Of a stretch of DNA of 64,000 nucleotides, positions 12,601 to 21,196 are shown piece after piece. Every line of letters starts with the position of its first letter. The first letter of the stretch is position 1. The stretch lies in the NCBI RefSeq assembly GCF_918797505.1, contig NC_092795.1, forward strand, positions 26,833,131-26,897,130, read 5' to 3'. The notes beneath the pieces were generated by a model. It did no database searches and was not told the DNA's origin. It saw only the letters and a list, made by a program, of their open reading frames with translations. The DNA is from Bemisia tabaci (Eukaryota; Arthropoda; Insecta; Hemiptera; Aleyrodidae). The position numbers and the translations under genes are program-made.

Positions 12601-15600
12601 GGGTTTATATATCTTTAACTTCGAGTTTTTTTCCGAAAAAAGGCGAGCAAAACTGAAAAACACTGAAATTACACCAATTATCGGCTCTAACGTTGGAGTA
12701 GCAACTCAAAAATTGCTCACATTTATACTGAATGGTTCTCACTGCATGTGAAATGCGTCTGGGGAATAAAAGTGATGGTATGTTGGGTTTCCATAACCCT
12801 TTTCCCAACATTTTTACTCAAGAGAGGCTCGCTCAACTGAAAAAAGCGCTAGGAAAATCTCATTAACCGACCATTACATTGAAAAAACAATTGATTGGGG
12901 GCCCAGATTTTTCACCAAAGGACTCTTGTTGTATGGGAAGCACACTAACTTGAGGAGTGAATATAGTGTATTCTTGGTTGTAGTAGTTTTCCCCTTCACT
13001 CCAATCTTTACGATCGGCTTTAAAGTAAGGAAATAAAACTGTAGGTATCTCTTAACTGATAGGCATCTGTTATGGAATATGAGTATGTCACGGGTGATAG
13101 ACTCAAATTCGGGTTGAAAGTTTGTGAGACTGTTCGGCACCAGTTGATTTTTAATAAAAGGTAGAATCAAAAAACTACTAGAATGGATTGAGAATTATAG
13201 ATACTGAATTTTTGGAGATGAAATTTAGAGTTGTACTGAGTCAAAAGAGATAGCACAGAATCACAAGAGTTAAACAGTAAAGAAAATAGTCACTCAGAAA
13301 ATGTGCAAGAAGGCGAGAGTGGGCACAAACGTACTTGTACGGGTCTAGATGGTAAAGAACCTGGGGTCTAAGAGATGAGAAAAGACAGACAGACCTAGGT
13401 TTTAGGGCAGCGCACGCTTATGTAGACTTGCTGAGGTCACGGGTGGTGAGACAACAAGCCTACACAAGATTGGTTGGCTATAATCTATGTAGTTATCAGC
13501 TGCAAGTTTAGTAATTAAATTATGGGTGATTCTTGGTGATGGCTGGGAGATAGGGGTGAAGAAGACAAAAGTGGACGAAATCCAGCCATCACTAATGAGT
13601 GTTCTAAAATTAATAAGAAATATTCGAAAATGTAAGGCAAAAAGATGAGAAGGTGTTGACAGCATCCCTATTCACATTAAATGTGATTTACTGACTCCTG
13701 GATGGCATCATAATGAGGTTAATAACTTTCAAATGTATTCTGAAATAAAAATTAATGGAAAAGATAAAAAGTTCTAATAGAAATTATCAGAACATTAAAT
13801 TGTTAAAAATTGAGGGAGGTTATTCATACTGACTAGAGTTGAAGTATTGTAATTATAGTTTTGAAAAATTGAGTTACCTATTTATTTCCTCAACATCTCA
13901 AGCAAGGGTTTCACTCTTAAAGGGTGGGAAAAAATATGTACAAAAATCATGTATTTGGATATTTTGCGTTAAAAAAATAGAATTTTATCAATGAAGTACC
14001 TAACTGTAAGGTTTGCCCTTGATTCACTCAATTCAGAACTTAGTTGCTTTTTCAACTCAAAGCATTAAATTTACTTCAAAAAACTTTTGAATTTTCAGAT
14101 CTATAAATTAGACTGTTGCTGATATAGATCACGATCTTGATTGCCCTGAATAATTACTCTAACCCAGAGTAAGTTAAAGTTATGCTAGAAATCTCAACAA
14201 ATTCGTTGTTGCGTGTGTGCGTGATAGGCATTGGTTCTTTGGGCTTGTTCTATCCAAATCAGAGGAAGAAAACGACTTTGAGATTTCATTTATGTATCCA
14301 TCCGCGTCCGTGAATTAAAAAGTTTTTTGAAGTAAATTTAATGCTTCGAGTTGAAAAAGCAACTAAGTTCTGAATTGAGTAAATCAAGGGCAAACCTTAC
14401 AGTTACTTTATTGATAACATTCTATTTTTTTATCGCAAAATATCTAAATACATAATTTTCGTACATATTTTTTCCCTCCCTTTTGGTGAAAAATCTGGGC
14501 CCCCAATCAATTGTTTTTTCAATGTAATGGTCGGTTAATGAGATTTTCCTAGCGCTTTTTTCAGTTGAGCGAGCCTCTCTTGAGTAAAAATGTTGGGAAA
14601 AGGGTTATGGAAACCCAACATACCATCACTTTTATTCCCCAGACGCATTTCACATGCAGTGAGAACCATTCAGTATAAATGTGAGCAATTTTTGAGTTGC
14701 TACTCCAACGTTAGAGCCGATAATTGGTGTAATTTCAGTGTTTTTCAGTTTTGCTCGCCTTTTTTCGGAAAAAACTCGAAGTTAAAGATATATAAACCCG
14801 AAATACCATTGATTTTATTTTTTAAACATATTGTACACACAGTAAGGACCATTCAGGCAAAAATTGAGCGATTTTTGAGTTGACTTTTCAGGGTAATGGT
14901 CGATTATCGGAACAATTTTGGTGTTATTTCCAGTTTTTTAGGCCTTTTTCGGACAAAAGTGAAAAAAAAAGATACTAAAGCCCAAAACGCCATCAGAATG
15001 GTTTTTTAGGCGTCTTCCTAATACTCTTAGGAGCATTTTAAAAAAAAATTGGAGCAAAAAATAACTTGCAGCTCAAAAGTTATGAGCATTTGAAGAGGGG
15101 AAGGTTTTGTCGCTAAAATCAGACAAAATCACAACGAACTATCAACCGCAGCACATCAATGAGTGAAGTCGAACATTTTATGCATTTTATTCTCAAATTT
15201 ACATACTTTCATGGACATTGTGTCAAATTTTCACTTCAATCCGACGAAAAATGGGCCCGGGATGAATTTTTTGGGGGAAAATGACCCTCTCTTTCTCGGA
15301 AGTTCGAAAGGTCTCTTTCTTGAAAATTCTTAAAACTTCCAAAATTCATATCTCAGTGAGTTTTTTGATTTGAGACCTAATATTTTGCAGAAGTTCATTA
15401 TTTGGTGGTCTGATCAAGAAAAAAATTTATCATCAAAATCCGAGTCGGGCGGTTGCATGGCTGGTAGGTTCTATATGGAATGACCCTGCATGAAATTTGA
15501 AACATTCACCAACCAAAATGAAGAGATTGCCAAAAAAAAACCCATGTGCACGTATATGATTTAAAATGATAAAAATGCAAAACAAATTAAAGAAAATAAA

Positions 15601-15760
15601 GTGACAATAGAGGATTCTCACAGTTACGTGTTTCATGACTGCATCCTGCCGGGTAGTTTCGATCACGGGATCGGTGCCATATAATTCGTGCCACAGACTT
15701 CGTAATTTCTGTCTTTGGGGCTTCAGTTGATGATACATCTTGTGACCCAGAAGATCAGCA
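513..15760 (-). CDS. PRC1: PRC1/Ase1/MAP65-family cytokinesis regulator, eight visible exons, 3' end missing
   Basis: This gene encodes a homodimeric microtubule-associated protein. In known members it cross-links antiparallel microtubules at the spindle midzone and recruits kinesin-4 and centralspindlin partners for cytokinesis. The eight exons read on the minus strand from 15760 down to 513. From the ATG at 15738 they give about 390 codons of highly charged coiled-coil protein. Their order and spacing follow human PRC1 almost without gaps: the rod segments first, then a segment ending in YYEKN, then the LFKNRGGQLLKEEK motif of the conserved spectrin-like microtubule-binding domain. Every junction has GT and AG borders and matching phase. 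The rest of the spectrin domain and the basic, unstructured C-terminus lie left of the window. Introns range from about 1 to 4.3 kb and are loaded with MITEs. The start is uncertain, because the frame is open upstream of the ATG to the splice acceptor. Confidence 0.93.
661..1830 (-). other. Intron 7 of the PRC1-like gene
   Basis: AT-rich intron between exons 7 and 8. Bases 661-1269 show no recognisable element. The middle carries an LTR- or SINE-like fragment, listed separately (1270-1685). Confidence 0.7.
1270..1685 (+). mobile_element. Possible solo LTR or tRNA-related SINE fragment
   Basis: This segment is richer in GC than its surroundings. It begins TGTTGAGTAC and ends CTTGACA, the TG...CA form of an LTR, and has an AATAAA signal near 1621 about 60 bases before its end. 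Alternatively, bases around 1310-1335 (GTTCAGTTGGTAGAGCTG) resemble a tRNA D-arm or A-box, as in tRNA-derived SINEs. No target duplication is visible at the assumed ends, so both the boundaries and the class are uncertain. Confidence 0.3.
1831..2054 (-). CDS. PRC1: PRC1-like exon 7: end of rod into spectrin domain
   Basis: This is the longest exon, at 224 bases. It starts in phase 0 after CCTTTTTCAG and ends two bases into a codon at AACTG|GTATGT. It encodes LKQELKRCEELKRKH, then REIESWWYRLHYAENQ, then YFSQDFSEELLELHELEV and LRQYYEKN. These match the human PRC1 segment that runs LEELK...YWDQC...FCAEDYTESLLQLHDAE...YYE. That region joins the rod to the microtubule-binding domain. Confidence 0.94.
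2055..2824 (-). other. Intron 6 of the PRC1-like gene
   Basis: AT-rich, with a short G-rich run near 2118-2128. I see no repeat, RNA gene or further exon. Confidence 0.7.
2825..2989 (-). CDS. PRC1: PRC1-like exon 6: rod domain
   Basis: The exon is 165 bases, phase 0 to phase 0, between TTTGTAG and GGG|GTAAGT. It encodes 55 residues, including SLIWERLHESNEYREQ, which matches the RELWDRLQIPEEERE element that recurs in PRC1 rod repeats. The segment is predicted coiled coil or helical. Confidence 0.93.
4083..4566. mobile_element. Palindromic MITE, family A, copy 1
   Basis: Long inverted repeat with ends ATGGAGATGTTGCATGTGTG and the complement, ending CACATGCAACATCTCCAT. The arms pair over roughly 230 bases around a short centre near 4315-4345. 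A second copy is at 40158-40661. There is no coding capacity, and I could not fix a target duplication. Confidence 0.85.
4958..5044. repeat. Minisatellite, four units of about 21-22 bp
   Basis: Four degenerate tandem copies of AAAAATAACRGCGAAATTSGGG lie just left of exon 5 on the plus map, that is, downstream of the exon 5 donor. Confidence 0.75.
5131..5286 (-). CDS. PRC1: PRC1-like exon 5: rod domain
   Basis: The exon is 156 bases, phase 0 at both ends, with acceptor TCATCACAG and donor GAG|GTAAGG. It encodes AEREQIFVEKKHEIL, then TLSFELAVTRENEKTFKLT and NNLEKLE. Human PRC1 has the same pattern (ASRREEFVSIKRQI...TSFERDVV...LSLENIATL), gap-free. Confidence 0.93.
5287..6467 (-). other. Intron 4 of the PRC1-like gene
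   Basis: AT-rich sequence of 1.2 kb with no long inverted repeat, tandem array or exon that I can see. Confidence 0.7.
6468..6587 (-). CDS. PRC1: PRC1-like exon 4: rod domain
   Basis: The exon is 120 bases, 40 codons, phase 0 at both ends, with acceptor GTTGTAG and donor GTG|GTATGT. It encodes EKQICKRLGT, then VPSEDELLNFQKHLTDLEQK. This matches the human VPSLEELNQFRQHVTTLRE stretch, one of the most recognisable parts of the N-terminal rod. Confidence 0.94.
6588..8900 (-). other. Intron 3 of the PRC1-like gene
   Basis: A 2.3-kb intron. Bases 6900-7450 are GC-richer than the rest and contain several CG-rich patches but no recognised gene. A short poly-C run lies near 7460. A 140-bp palindrome (8407-8546) is listed separately. 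Around 8045-8190 two imperfect direct repeats share AACTGA(C/T)TTTTCTGC and GGCTGAAAAG motifs. Confidence 0.65.
8407..8546. mobile_element. Palindromic MITE, family B, copy 1
   Basis: A 140-bp element with inverted ends TGGACTGCATTTTGCAATT and the near-complement, ending TGTAATCCA. It pairs with a copy at 52281-52419 that keeps the same centre (CTTATGTGCATAGGGAAACT). Shorter fragments related to its end (AGTTCCTTATTGCAAA) occur near 8350 and 44580. Confidence 0.85.
8901..9041 (-). CDS. PRC1: PRC1-like exon 3: rod domain
   Basis: The exon is 141 bases, 47 codons, phase 0 at both ends, with acceptor ATGTTTCAG and donor AAG|GTAAGG. It encodes ELHIEIKANVND, then IEANLHSALES, then KTERLAILQNYVTK. 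Human PRC1 has SELHVEP...QLEKDLRTQVEL...KKERKQELKLLQ at this position. Confidence 0.92.
9042..11204 (-). other. Intron 2 of the PRC1-like gene
   Basis: The intron contains a palindromic element (9739-10287), listed separately, and a poly-C run near 9527-9542. Bases 10288-11204 show no repeat or exon. Confidence 0.7.
9739..10287. mobile_element. Palindromic element, family C, copy 1
   Basis: About 550 bp with inverted ends: CACTCCTTATGGGATTGTGC at 9748, and its complement ending near 10272. Outer A/T and GGGAC/GTCC bases extend the match. The inner arms pair again: GATGCTGATCAAAAGTCATC on the left and the complement near 10185-10206. The same inner motif occurs in the element at 21197-21861, so the two form one family. 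Open frames inside (up to 94 codons) come from the palindrome and are not conserved in the other copy. Confidence 0.8.
11205..11303 (-). CDS. PRC1: PRC1-like exon 2: rod domain
   Basis: The exon is 99 bases, 33 codons, phase 0 at both ends, with acceptor TTTTTTTCAG and donor CGG|GTATGG. It encodes DLFTKMIEEEEENKEET, then ERVESLLKEQATLER. This corresponds to human KELLDMMIAEEESLKERL. The segment is strongly acidic and coiled-coil. Confidence 0.92.
11910..15490. mobile_element. Foldback element with 1-kb near-identical arms
   Basis: The ends are TGCAGGGTCATTCCATA and its near-complement. The left arm 11910-12919 and right arm 14482-15490 are inverted copies of about 1,010 bp. I found only a handful of differences on reading (for example AAAG versus ATAG near the tip, and one T-run length). 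Inner arms, 13918-14095 against 14316-14481, also pair but are visibly more diverged. The loop is about 220 bp. Bases 12920-13917 have no partner on the right and look like an insertion in the left arm. No transposase frame is visible, and open frames in the arms are mirror copies of each other. No clear target duplication is seen. Confidence 0.85.
12920..13917. other. Unpaired ~1-kb segment inside the left arm of the foldback
   Basis: The right arm is continuous across the matching point (14481/14482), whereas the left arm is split by these 998 bases. No TIR, poly(A) tail or domain is visible. Minus-strand frames of 87 and 98 codons are present but not recognisable. Confidence 0.5.
15622..15760 (-). 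CDS. PRC1: PRC1-like exon 1 (first visible): N-terminus
   Basis: The acceptor TTTTCTTACAG is followed by an open frame, one leftover base and GCTGATCTTCTG. The first ATG is at 15738. The sequence RQKLRSLWHELYGT, then DAVMKHVT, matches human LNHLREIWELIGI...VVKKHIKELL. I place the donor at ACT|GTGAGA because it gives a gap-free join to exon 2; GTAACT six bases earlier is a weaker alternative. If the ATG at 15738 is the start, the upstream part is 5' UTR. Otherwise another coding exon lies further right; I could not find one. Confidence 0.88.
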
Positions 15761-16447
15761 CTGTAAGAAAAGAAAGTTAAGTTGCGAAAAATTACTCAAA
15801 AAATTTCAAATACGATTAAGAAAAGAGCTAACAAACGTCCAACTGTGGAGAATTAAAACAATCCTTCCGCCGAATCACAATTACTCGACAATCACAACAA
15901 TAATTCACAACAAACAAACAAAACAAACACAATTACTCGACAATTCACAACTTACTTTAAACAAACAATTACAAACAAATACAATTTTTTGTGTTGTGTT
16001 TGTTTTTATTGTTCGACAATTTACTTACTTTTCTTTAGAAGCAGGGTAGCGTTGTGGGCACTTCATGCCCCACCTGAATTTTACTACATGCTTTATATTT
16101 TTAAAATTCCAGTAGTGGGTAGAATCTACGCCAAAAATTGAACCGATCGGAGCCCTCAAAAAGGCGCAGAATCACCTCAAACCCAGAGTGCCGATATTGA
16201 GAAATGAAAAGGGGTGTATGCAAAATCGGCAAAATTTCCCCCTCATGGATTTTGACTAATTTTAAATTTGTCATTCCTCATTATAGGATACGCTTTTTTT
16301 CATGACTTCAAGGCCTGAAATGAATTTCTTTCCGCGTAGCAGCGTTGCCAAGTTGAGAACCGTCGAGTTCAATATCTTTCGAACGAAAGAAGATATTATT
16401 GAAGTGCGGTTGGCGCTTAAATTCTTCAAAAGTTGCGTTCTATTGAA
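15761..16447. other. Upstream of the visible PRC1-like exons
   Basis: Contains a low-complexity stretch (about 15845-16025) of repeated ACAAACAAA and TTACTCGACAATTCACAAC motifs. No promoter element or first exon could be identified. Confidence 0.5.
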
Positions 16448-16708
16448 ATATCGACGGTGAAACTACCAAACCACGTATCTCGGTTTGCGACGTCGCAGAC
16501 TTCCTGTCATACTTTATTTTTTAAATGAAAAACTACTTAACATCCAGTCTTGAAAATTTCTGTGATTTTTCCTCTTTGTGCGGAGAAAATTCCACGAAAA
16601 TTTCGAGGAATGATATTGATTTGGTCTACTTCAAAAAAATAAAATGTGAGCGTAGATTTTTAAATACCGCAAACGAGATACGTGGTTTGGTAGTTCCACC
16701 GTCGATAT
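16448..16708. mobile_element. TA-flanked palindromic MITE, family D, copy 1 (Tc1/mariner-like)
   Basis: Inverted ends TCGACGGTGAAACTACC and the complement GGTAGTTCCACCGTCGA, each flanked by TA. TA duplication is typical of Tc1/mariner elements, so this is probably a deletion derivative of one. The copy at 53026-53286 is nearly identical, including the interior. A degenerate end also appears near 35880-35940. Confidence 0.85.
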
Positions 16709-18669
16709 GCAGTCAATTTGATCATTTCGGTAATTTAAGATTGCAATGATGCCATTTTTCACACTTTCTTAGGGGCCAATTTTTTTTTCAACCCTAGTAC
16801 ATCGTCGAATGCCGGATTCTCAATTCAAAAAGAACTGTTCATTCAAATATTCGTACTCATCCATTTTTTTTTATATATTATACCTCCCGGGGAAACGATT
16901 GATACGCGAGATATGAGCTATCAAAGTTTACGTTTTGCGCGCCGACTGGAATCCGGGCGCTCGAGTCCCTTGCCACTGACAAGCTTTACAAAGTCATTCT
17001 TATGTATTTTTTTGGGTACTTTCCATTTCTAGCCTTTCAAAAGGGCTTCCGATGAATTTTCAGGGGCTTCGCGGTCCATTGTTGCCATTATTCACCCATA
17101 TTTACGGGTTTTCCAATTTTACTCACTTGAAACTTAATTTAAACTGAAAACTGAGTACTGTTATGGAGGGGACGTGAAAAAATGAATGACAGTTCAAGTG
17201 TGAATTTTCCGTCTATATTGTGCGTTATCCTGAAAATAATGTTGAAGGAATGAGAAAGTTTAAATAAATAGTGATGAAATGTACTTGGCGTCTATTTTAC
17301 GGGATATCACTGCATTTCGGGCGACAAATGGTTACATGTTTAGCTCGGCGGTTCATCTTGGCATGGAAATGTTTTTGGTGGGATAGCGATGAAGAAGAAA
17401 AGCAAGTGCAGTAATTCTTTAGGACAAAAAGGCGATACCACTTAACATTGACATTTACGCAAATCGAGCACGAAGCGTTGGCAACAGCCTAGGTCTTCGC
17501 TGTGCCATAATGGTTAAGTGCGGTAGTCATTGTTCAAAAATGGGTACGCAACAAAGATAGAGACGATATTTGGCCGATTATCAAGAGACAACGCTGCGGC
17601 TACGCCAATAACACCGAACTTGGTGGTGTTCCCCCCCCCCCCCCCCCCCCCGATATTGTTTTACTGACTTCGTGTATAGTACCTGCAACTTGGATGTTTA
17701 CGAAACCTTCAGCCAGGCCACCAAGAGCGATGGGTGCGGTTTGGACTCATCGATGGAAGCGGGAACAGTCTGGAAAAGATTTTGACCCCGAAAAATCGGA
17801 CCTTCTAGAAAACGGAGAGTTCTCAAAGATGAATGAAGTTCAAATTCGAGTTCAAGACCTCTTAATACAGCAATAGAGATCTGAAGAGGATCTCGGAAAA
17901 TTTCGGAAACTCCTTAGAGCAGGAAAATCATCGCAAAATTACCTGAAAAGAGCGGTTTCTTAGGAAAAGCGACTTTTCCGGGAAAATGATGGGTGATAGG
18001 AGAAATCTGTGATCATACTTGAATTCAGCAGTTCATAATGCAAAGGAATCGACATATCACATCTCAGGGACATTTTTAAAATGTACCTATGCGTCGAATT
18101 TGCTCTTTTTCCCGGGAAAAAGTTGCTTTTCCAGAAAACTGAGGGGTGAACGGGAAAAATTAAGGTCATTTCCGTACTCATCAGATAAATCGACATCGGC
18201 TAAAATGTATCTCACAGCTGAGAAATTTTTTTTACCTATATGCTGCAGGGGATAACAGTCGGAAACACACCAAAAATGCCGAAAAATAACCATGTTTCCG
18301 AGTAAAATCGGCTTTTCCGGAAAATTGGAGGGAGATGAAAAAAAAAGGAGGTTGTAATCGGATTCAGCGCCTCAAAATGCATAAAGATCCTCTTTTGTCG
18401 TTCAGAAGACATTTTTTCATTTTGGTGTGTTGAACAGTGTTATGAGGCATAGAACGAAAGATGGACATAAGCGGTTTTCGCATGATTCGGACCACAGCCC
18501 CCCCTGAAAAGGGATTCAACCCTAAGGCACAAACATTCTCACCACATTAATGAGTGTGTCTGACCTCCGAGAGTATTTTAACCCAAAAATCTCAACATTG
18601 AAAAAAATGGACAGCGGAGCGTCCCCGAGCGGTAGCGTCACGTAGCGGTTTTCGCACGAGCCGATTCAA
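16709..18669. other. No gene recognised
   Basis: Contains a poly-C run at about 17631-17650. Bases 17900-18350 carry several near-repeats of a TTTTCCGGGAAAA-type motif in both orientations. Nothing else can be supported. Confidence 0.5.
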
Positions 18670-19080
18670 ATGAAGAATGGGTATGTTAAAGAATTAGACA
18701 AGGGAAAACTAGAATTAACGGGGGATGACAATGTGGAGAGATCAAGATTTGAGGGAATAAAATGGTGTTTTAGTGAAAATAACCTGGTGGATAGAGTGAT
18801 TATCTACGAGGGATTTAGAGAGTATAATTTTAAATGTTACAATTTCGAAAGACTTGAATTAGGAGGTTTTAAGAAGAGTCTACTATTTAAAGTGAGGGTG
18901 TATCAAAGATTGAACTGGGGTGAGGGCAGGCTTTTAAGAATTGAGGATACAAAGGGTGGGGGTATAAGAAAAAACGAACACATTGGCAAGAGAGAACAGC
19001 ACCACAAGAAACGGGATTACCCATGGGGCTATTTAAAGAGAGAGGAAAAAATATGTTTTTCCCCTTCATTTTGGTTGTGA
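18670..19080 (+). other. Open frame of 136 codons, doubtful
   Basis: An unbroken ATG-to-stop frame rich in Lys, Gly and Arg. No domain, signal peptide or homologous copy is recognised, and the surrounding DNA is repeat-rich. Plus-strand purine bias could keep the frame open by chance. I list it only because it is longer than most frames nearby. Confidence 0.12.
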
Positions 19081-19628
19081 GCTAATGGTTCCAATAAGCC
19101 AAGAATGACCTGACTTAGAGAGGACCCTTCTCAAGGGATTAAAGTAAGAGTTCCTTTCATAACTTAGCTATTGAAGGAGCTAAAGTATCCTCAGGTATGC
19201 TGCCCTGCCGTAAAAGAGTGCAATATATGGGGGGAAAATATGCTTTTACTTTCCATGGGATATTTAATTTTTCATTCCTGACTACATAGGTAATGCATTC
19301 AGAGCAATAACATCATTCAAAAATTATTAAAAAAAAGTTTAAATTGAGACAAGTGAAAAAAGAGGATGAAAATGTGACTGGTCCATGAGACGCCACATAA
19401 TTGGGCAAAGGTAAAAGTTGATTTTTCCTGAAAGATTATTCTTCATCGACGAAGTACTCTTCCTCAGCAAGGCAGTATGAATAAAATATGAAAAAATTAC
19501 AGTTGAAGTTGATCATGTTGCCAGAAGTTCATGTGAAATATATCTGTTTTCTGAAAAATCGACATAAAAATTTCTTATCCTCTCCTGCTTCATGCTCCGA
19601 CGAAGGTGGATTCTTGAAATTCAAACAA

Positions 19629-20313
19629 GAATTGAGGGGCTTGGAAGACAAGGCACATACTTAAGTGCCCATTTTATTATTTCAAAAAAAAAAAACGAGT
19701 TTGAATTTCAAGAATTTACTTGGACCTAAAGAGTGCTCCGAATACCTTCAAAATTTACAAGTGTTTGTCTCACACCTTCGTGAACGTCTTCTGAAATTTT
19801 CAGCTTAGTTGAGCCAAATTGAGGCCAGCAGTAGGGCTTAAAGTGATAGCAGGTCTCCCTTATCCCACGTTCCCTCTAAACGTAAAATGCACTTTTCCCT
19901 CTCGCTGTTTTCTCGGCGTCAAATAACTTCCAGACAAAATCGCTTGGTATTCTGCTAGAACTGCTTGGTATTCTACCTTCAACTACCGAAAAACACGCAT
20001 AACTCAATTTTGATCAAAGATATGCTCCTGTGCACTCAACTTTATTCTTATTTCTATCCTTCCTTTTTCAACACGGAAAAACATGTAATGCTCCAGATTT
20101 CTATTCCTCCTACACCTTTCCTTTCTGTTTTTACTTCAGTACTGAACTTTTGGGGAAGTCCAGTCGTTTTCTTATAGGTATCTCACCTGTTGTAATACTA
20201 TCATAACGAGCTATGACACGCAGCTGAGGCGGCTGGGCTCTAATCTCTAGTCAGGAATTAGAATTTGTAAGACTGCACTCAAGCATGTGCCACGTCTTCC
20301 AAGCCCCTCAATT
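19629..20313. mobile_element. Long-spaced inverted repeat, probable MITE
   Basis: Inverted ends AATTGAGGGGCTTGGAAGAC and the near-perfect complement (about 30 bp) enclose roughly 620 bp with no recognised coding sequence. A second, shorter pairing involving GAATTTCAAGAATTTAC/GGATTCTTGAAATTC lies near the left end. Confidence 0.7.
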
Positions 20314-20549
20314 TAAGACATGGGAAAAATATAGATAATTGCACTTTCAGAAATAAGGGATGCAGGAGGTATTTGTTAATTGGCTCCAAGTGAGGCATAA
20401 TGTTCAGTCGTAAGGGATAAGGGTTGTTGGATAAACTCATCATGGGATCCATGATGCAAACTCTTAAGATGCTTCAAGGCTCCCCTGCAACCCTATTACT
20501 GAAATTTTAGGTTTGTCGGGCAGACATAGATGATACAAGTGAAATGACA

Positions 20550-20730
20550 GAGTTTGATTGGTCGGCTATGTCTAATCGCTGCTTTGTCATACCTACTTAT
20601 ATAGGGAAAAATTGACAACAAGCTGAAGGCACCTCTTGAGTTCCCGATAGCATGCTGTCAATGCTACCCAACATAGGCGCGACAAAACTGTCATGAGATG
20701 TAGCCGACCAATCACACTCGGCCATTTCAC
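20550..20730. repeat. Small imperfect inverted repeat
   Basis: GATTGGTCGGCTATGTCT at about 20557 pairs with AGATGTAGCCGACCAATC near 20697. Outer bases (GAAATGACAGAG / CTCGGCCATTTC) also match partly. It may be a decayed MITE. Confidence 0.5.
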
Positions 20731-20835
20731 CTTTACCACCTAAATCTGCAGTACAGAAATAGAATTTCAATAATTGACTTGCCAGGTGAGAGGCAGTCAT
20801 CTTCGCGAGATTCTATCTTATTTCATTAATTTATT

Positions 20836-21165
20836 TCATGTATGCCTTTTGGTTCTGCGGAAAAGAAGTCTCCATCTCAAAGCATGCATTCTAATAAAAG
20901 GAACGAACCTTGAATAGGAATCACATGGGAGTTTTGCCCAATTCGTACTTTTCAACTTTTGATACAACATTTCTTCCAACTTAGTGGGATGAAAATGTTT
21001 AAGGTGTGTTCCAAATAAAGCCAAATTCAACAAACATCCAACAAAAGCAGACAAAAAGTCCGATGGAAAGTTGAGCGCAAACAAATTGATACAATTGCTG
21101 TTACCGTGTGTTATCATCAAACAGACTTCCGGTTTGCGAAGATATAGCATAGCTTTGGCTGAAAT
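20836..21165 (-). CDS. Possible terminal exon of an unrecognised gene
   Basis: On the minus strand a CAATTTCAG acceptor is followed by an open frame of about 109 codons. It ends at a TGA that is directly followed by AATAAA, a possible polyadenylation signal. The peptide looks protein-like: FALNFPSDFLSAF, then a hydrophobic VGCLLNLALFG, then HPTKLEEMLYQKLKS, with an Arg-rich tail (RWRLLFRRTKR). I do not recognise the family. It lies outside the palindromic elements. No upstream exon was found, so this could be a chance frame. Confidence 0.3.
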   Translation of the reverse strand: MSAKAMLYLRKPEVCLMITHGNSNCINLFALNFPSDFLSAFVGCLLNLALFGTHLKHFHPTKLEEMLYQKLKSTNWAKLPCDSYSRFVPFIRMHALRWRLLFRRTKRHT

Positions 21166-21196
21166 TGATCAGTAGATATTGATTCGACTCTCCATC

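Larger units (their letters stand above)
11304..15621 (-). other. Intron 1 of the PRC1-like gene
   Basis: A 4.3-kb intron, mostly occupied by the foldback element at 11910-15490. The short flanks 11304-11909 and 15491-15621 carry nothing recognisable; a tandem-like stretch with repeated TCAGTACTTTT/CAACAGAAAAATTCAG motifs lies at about 11630-11720. Confidence 0.75.

Noticed and set aside
14590..14883. 97-codon frame and its mirror at 12605-12811 as genes
   Set aside because: They are the same sequence in the two arms of the foldback element, with no domain.
18670..19080. 136-codon plus-strand frame as a gene
   Set aside because: No recognisable domain, strongly purine-rich strand and repeat-rich context; kept only as a doubtful entry.
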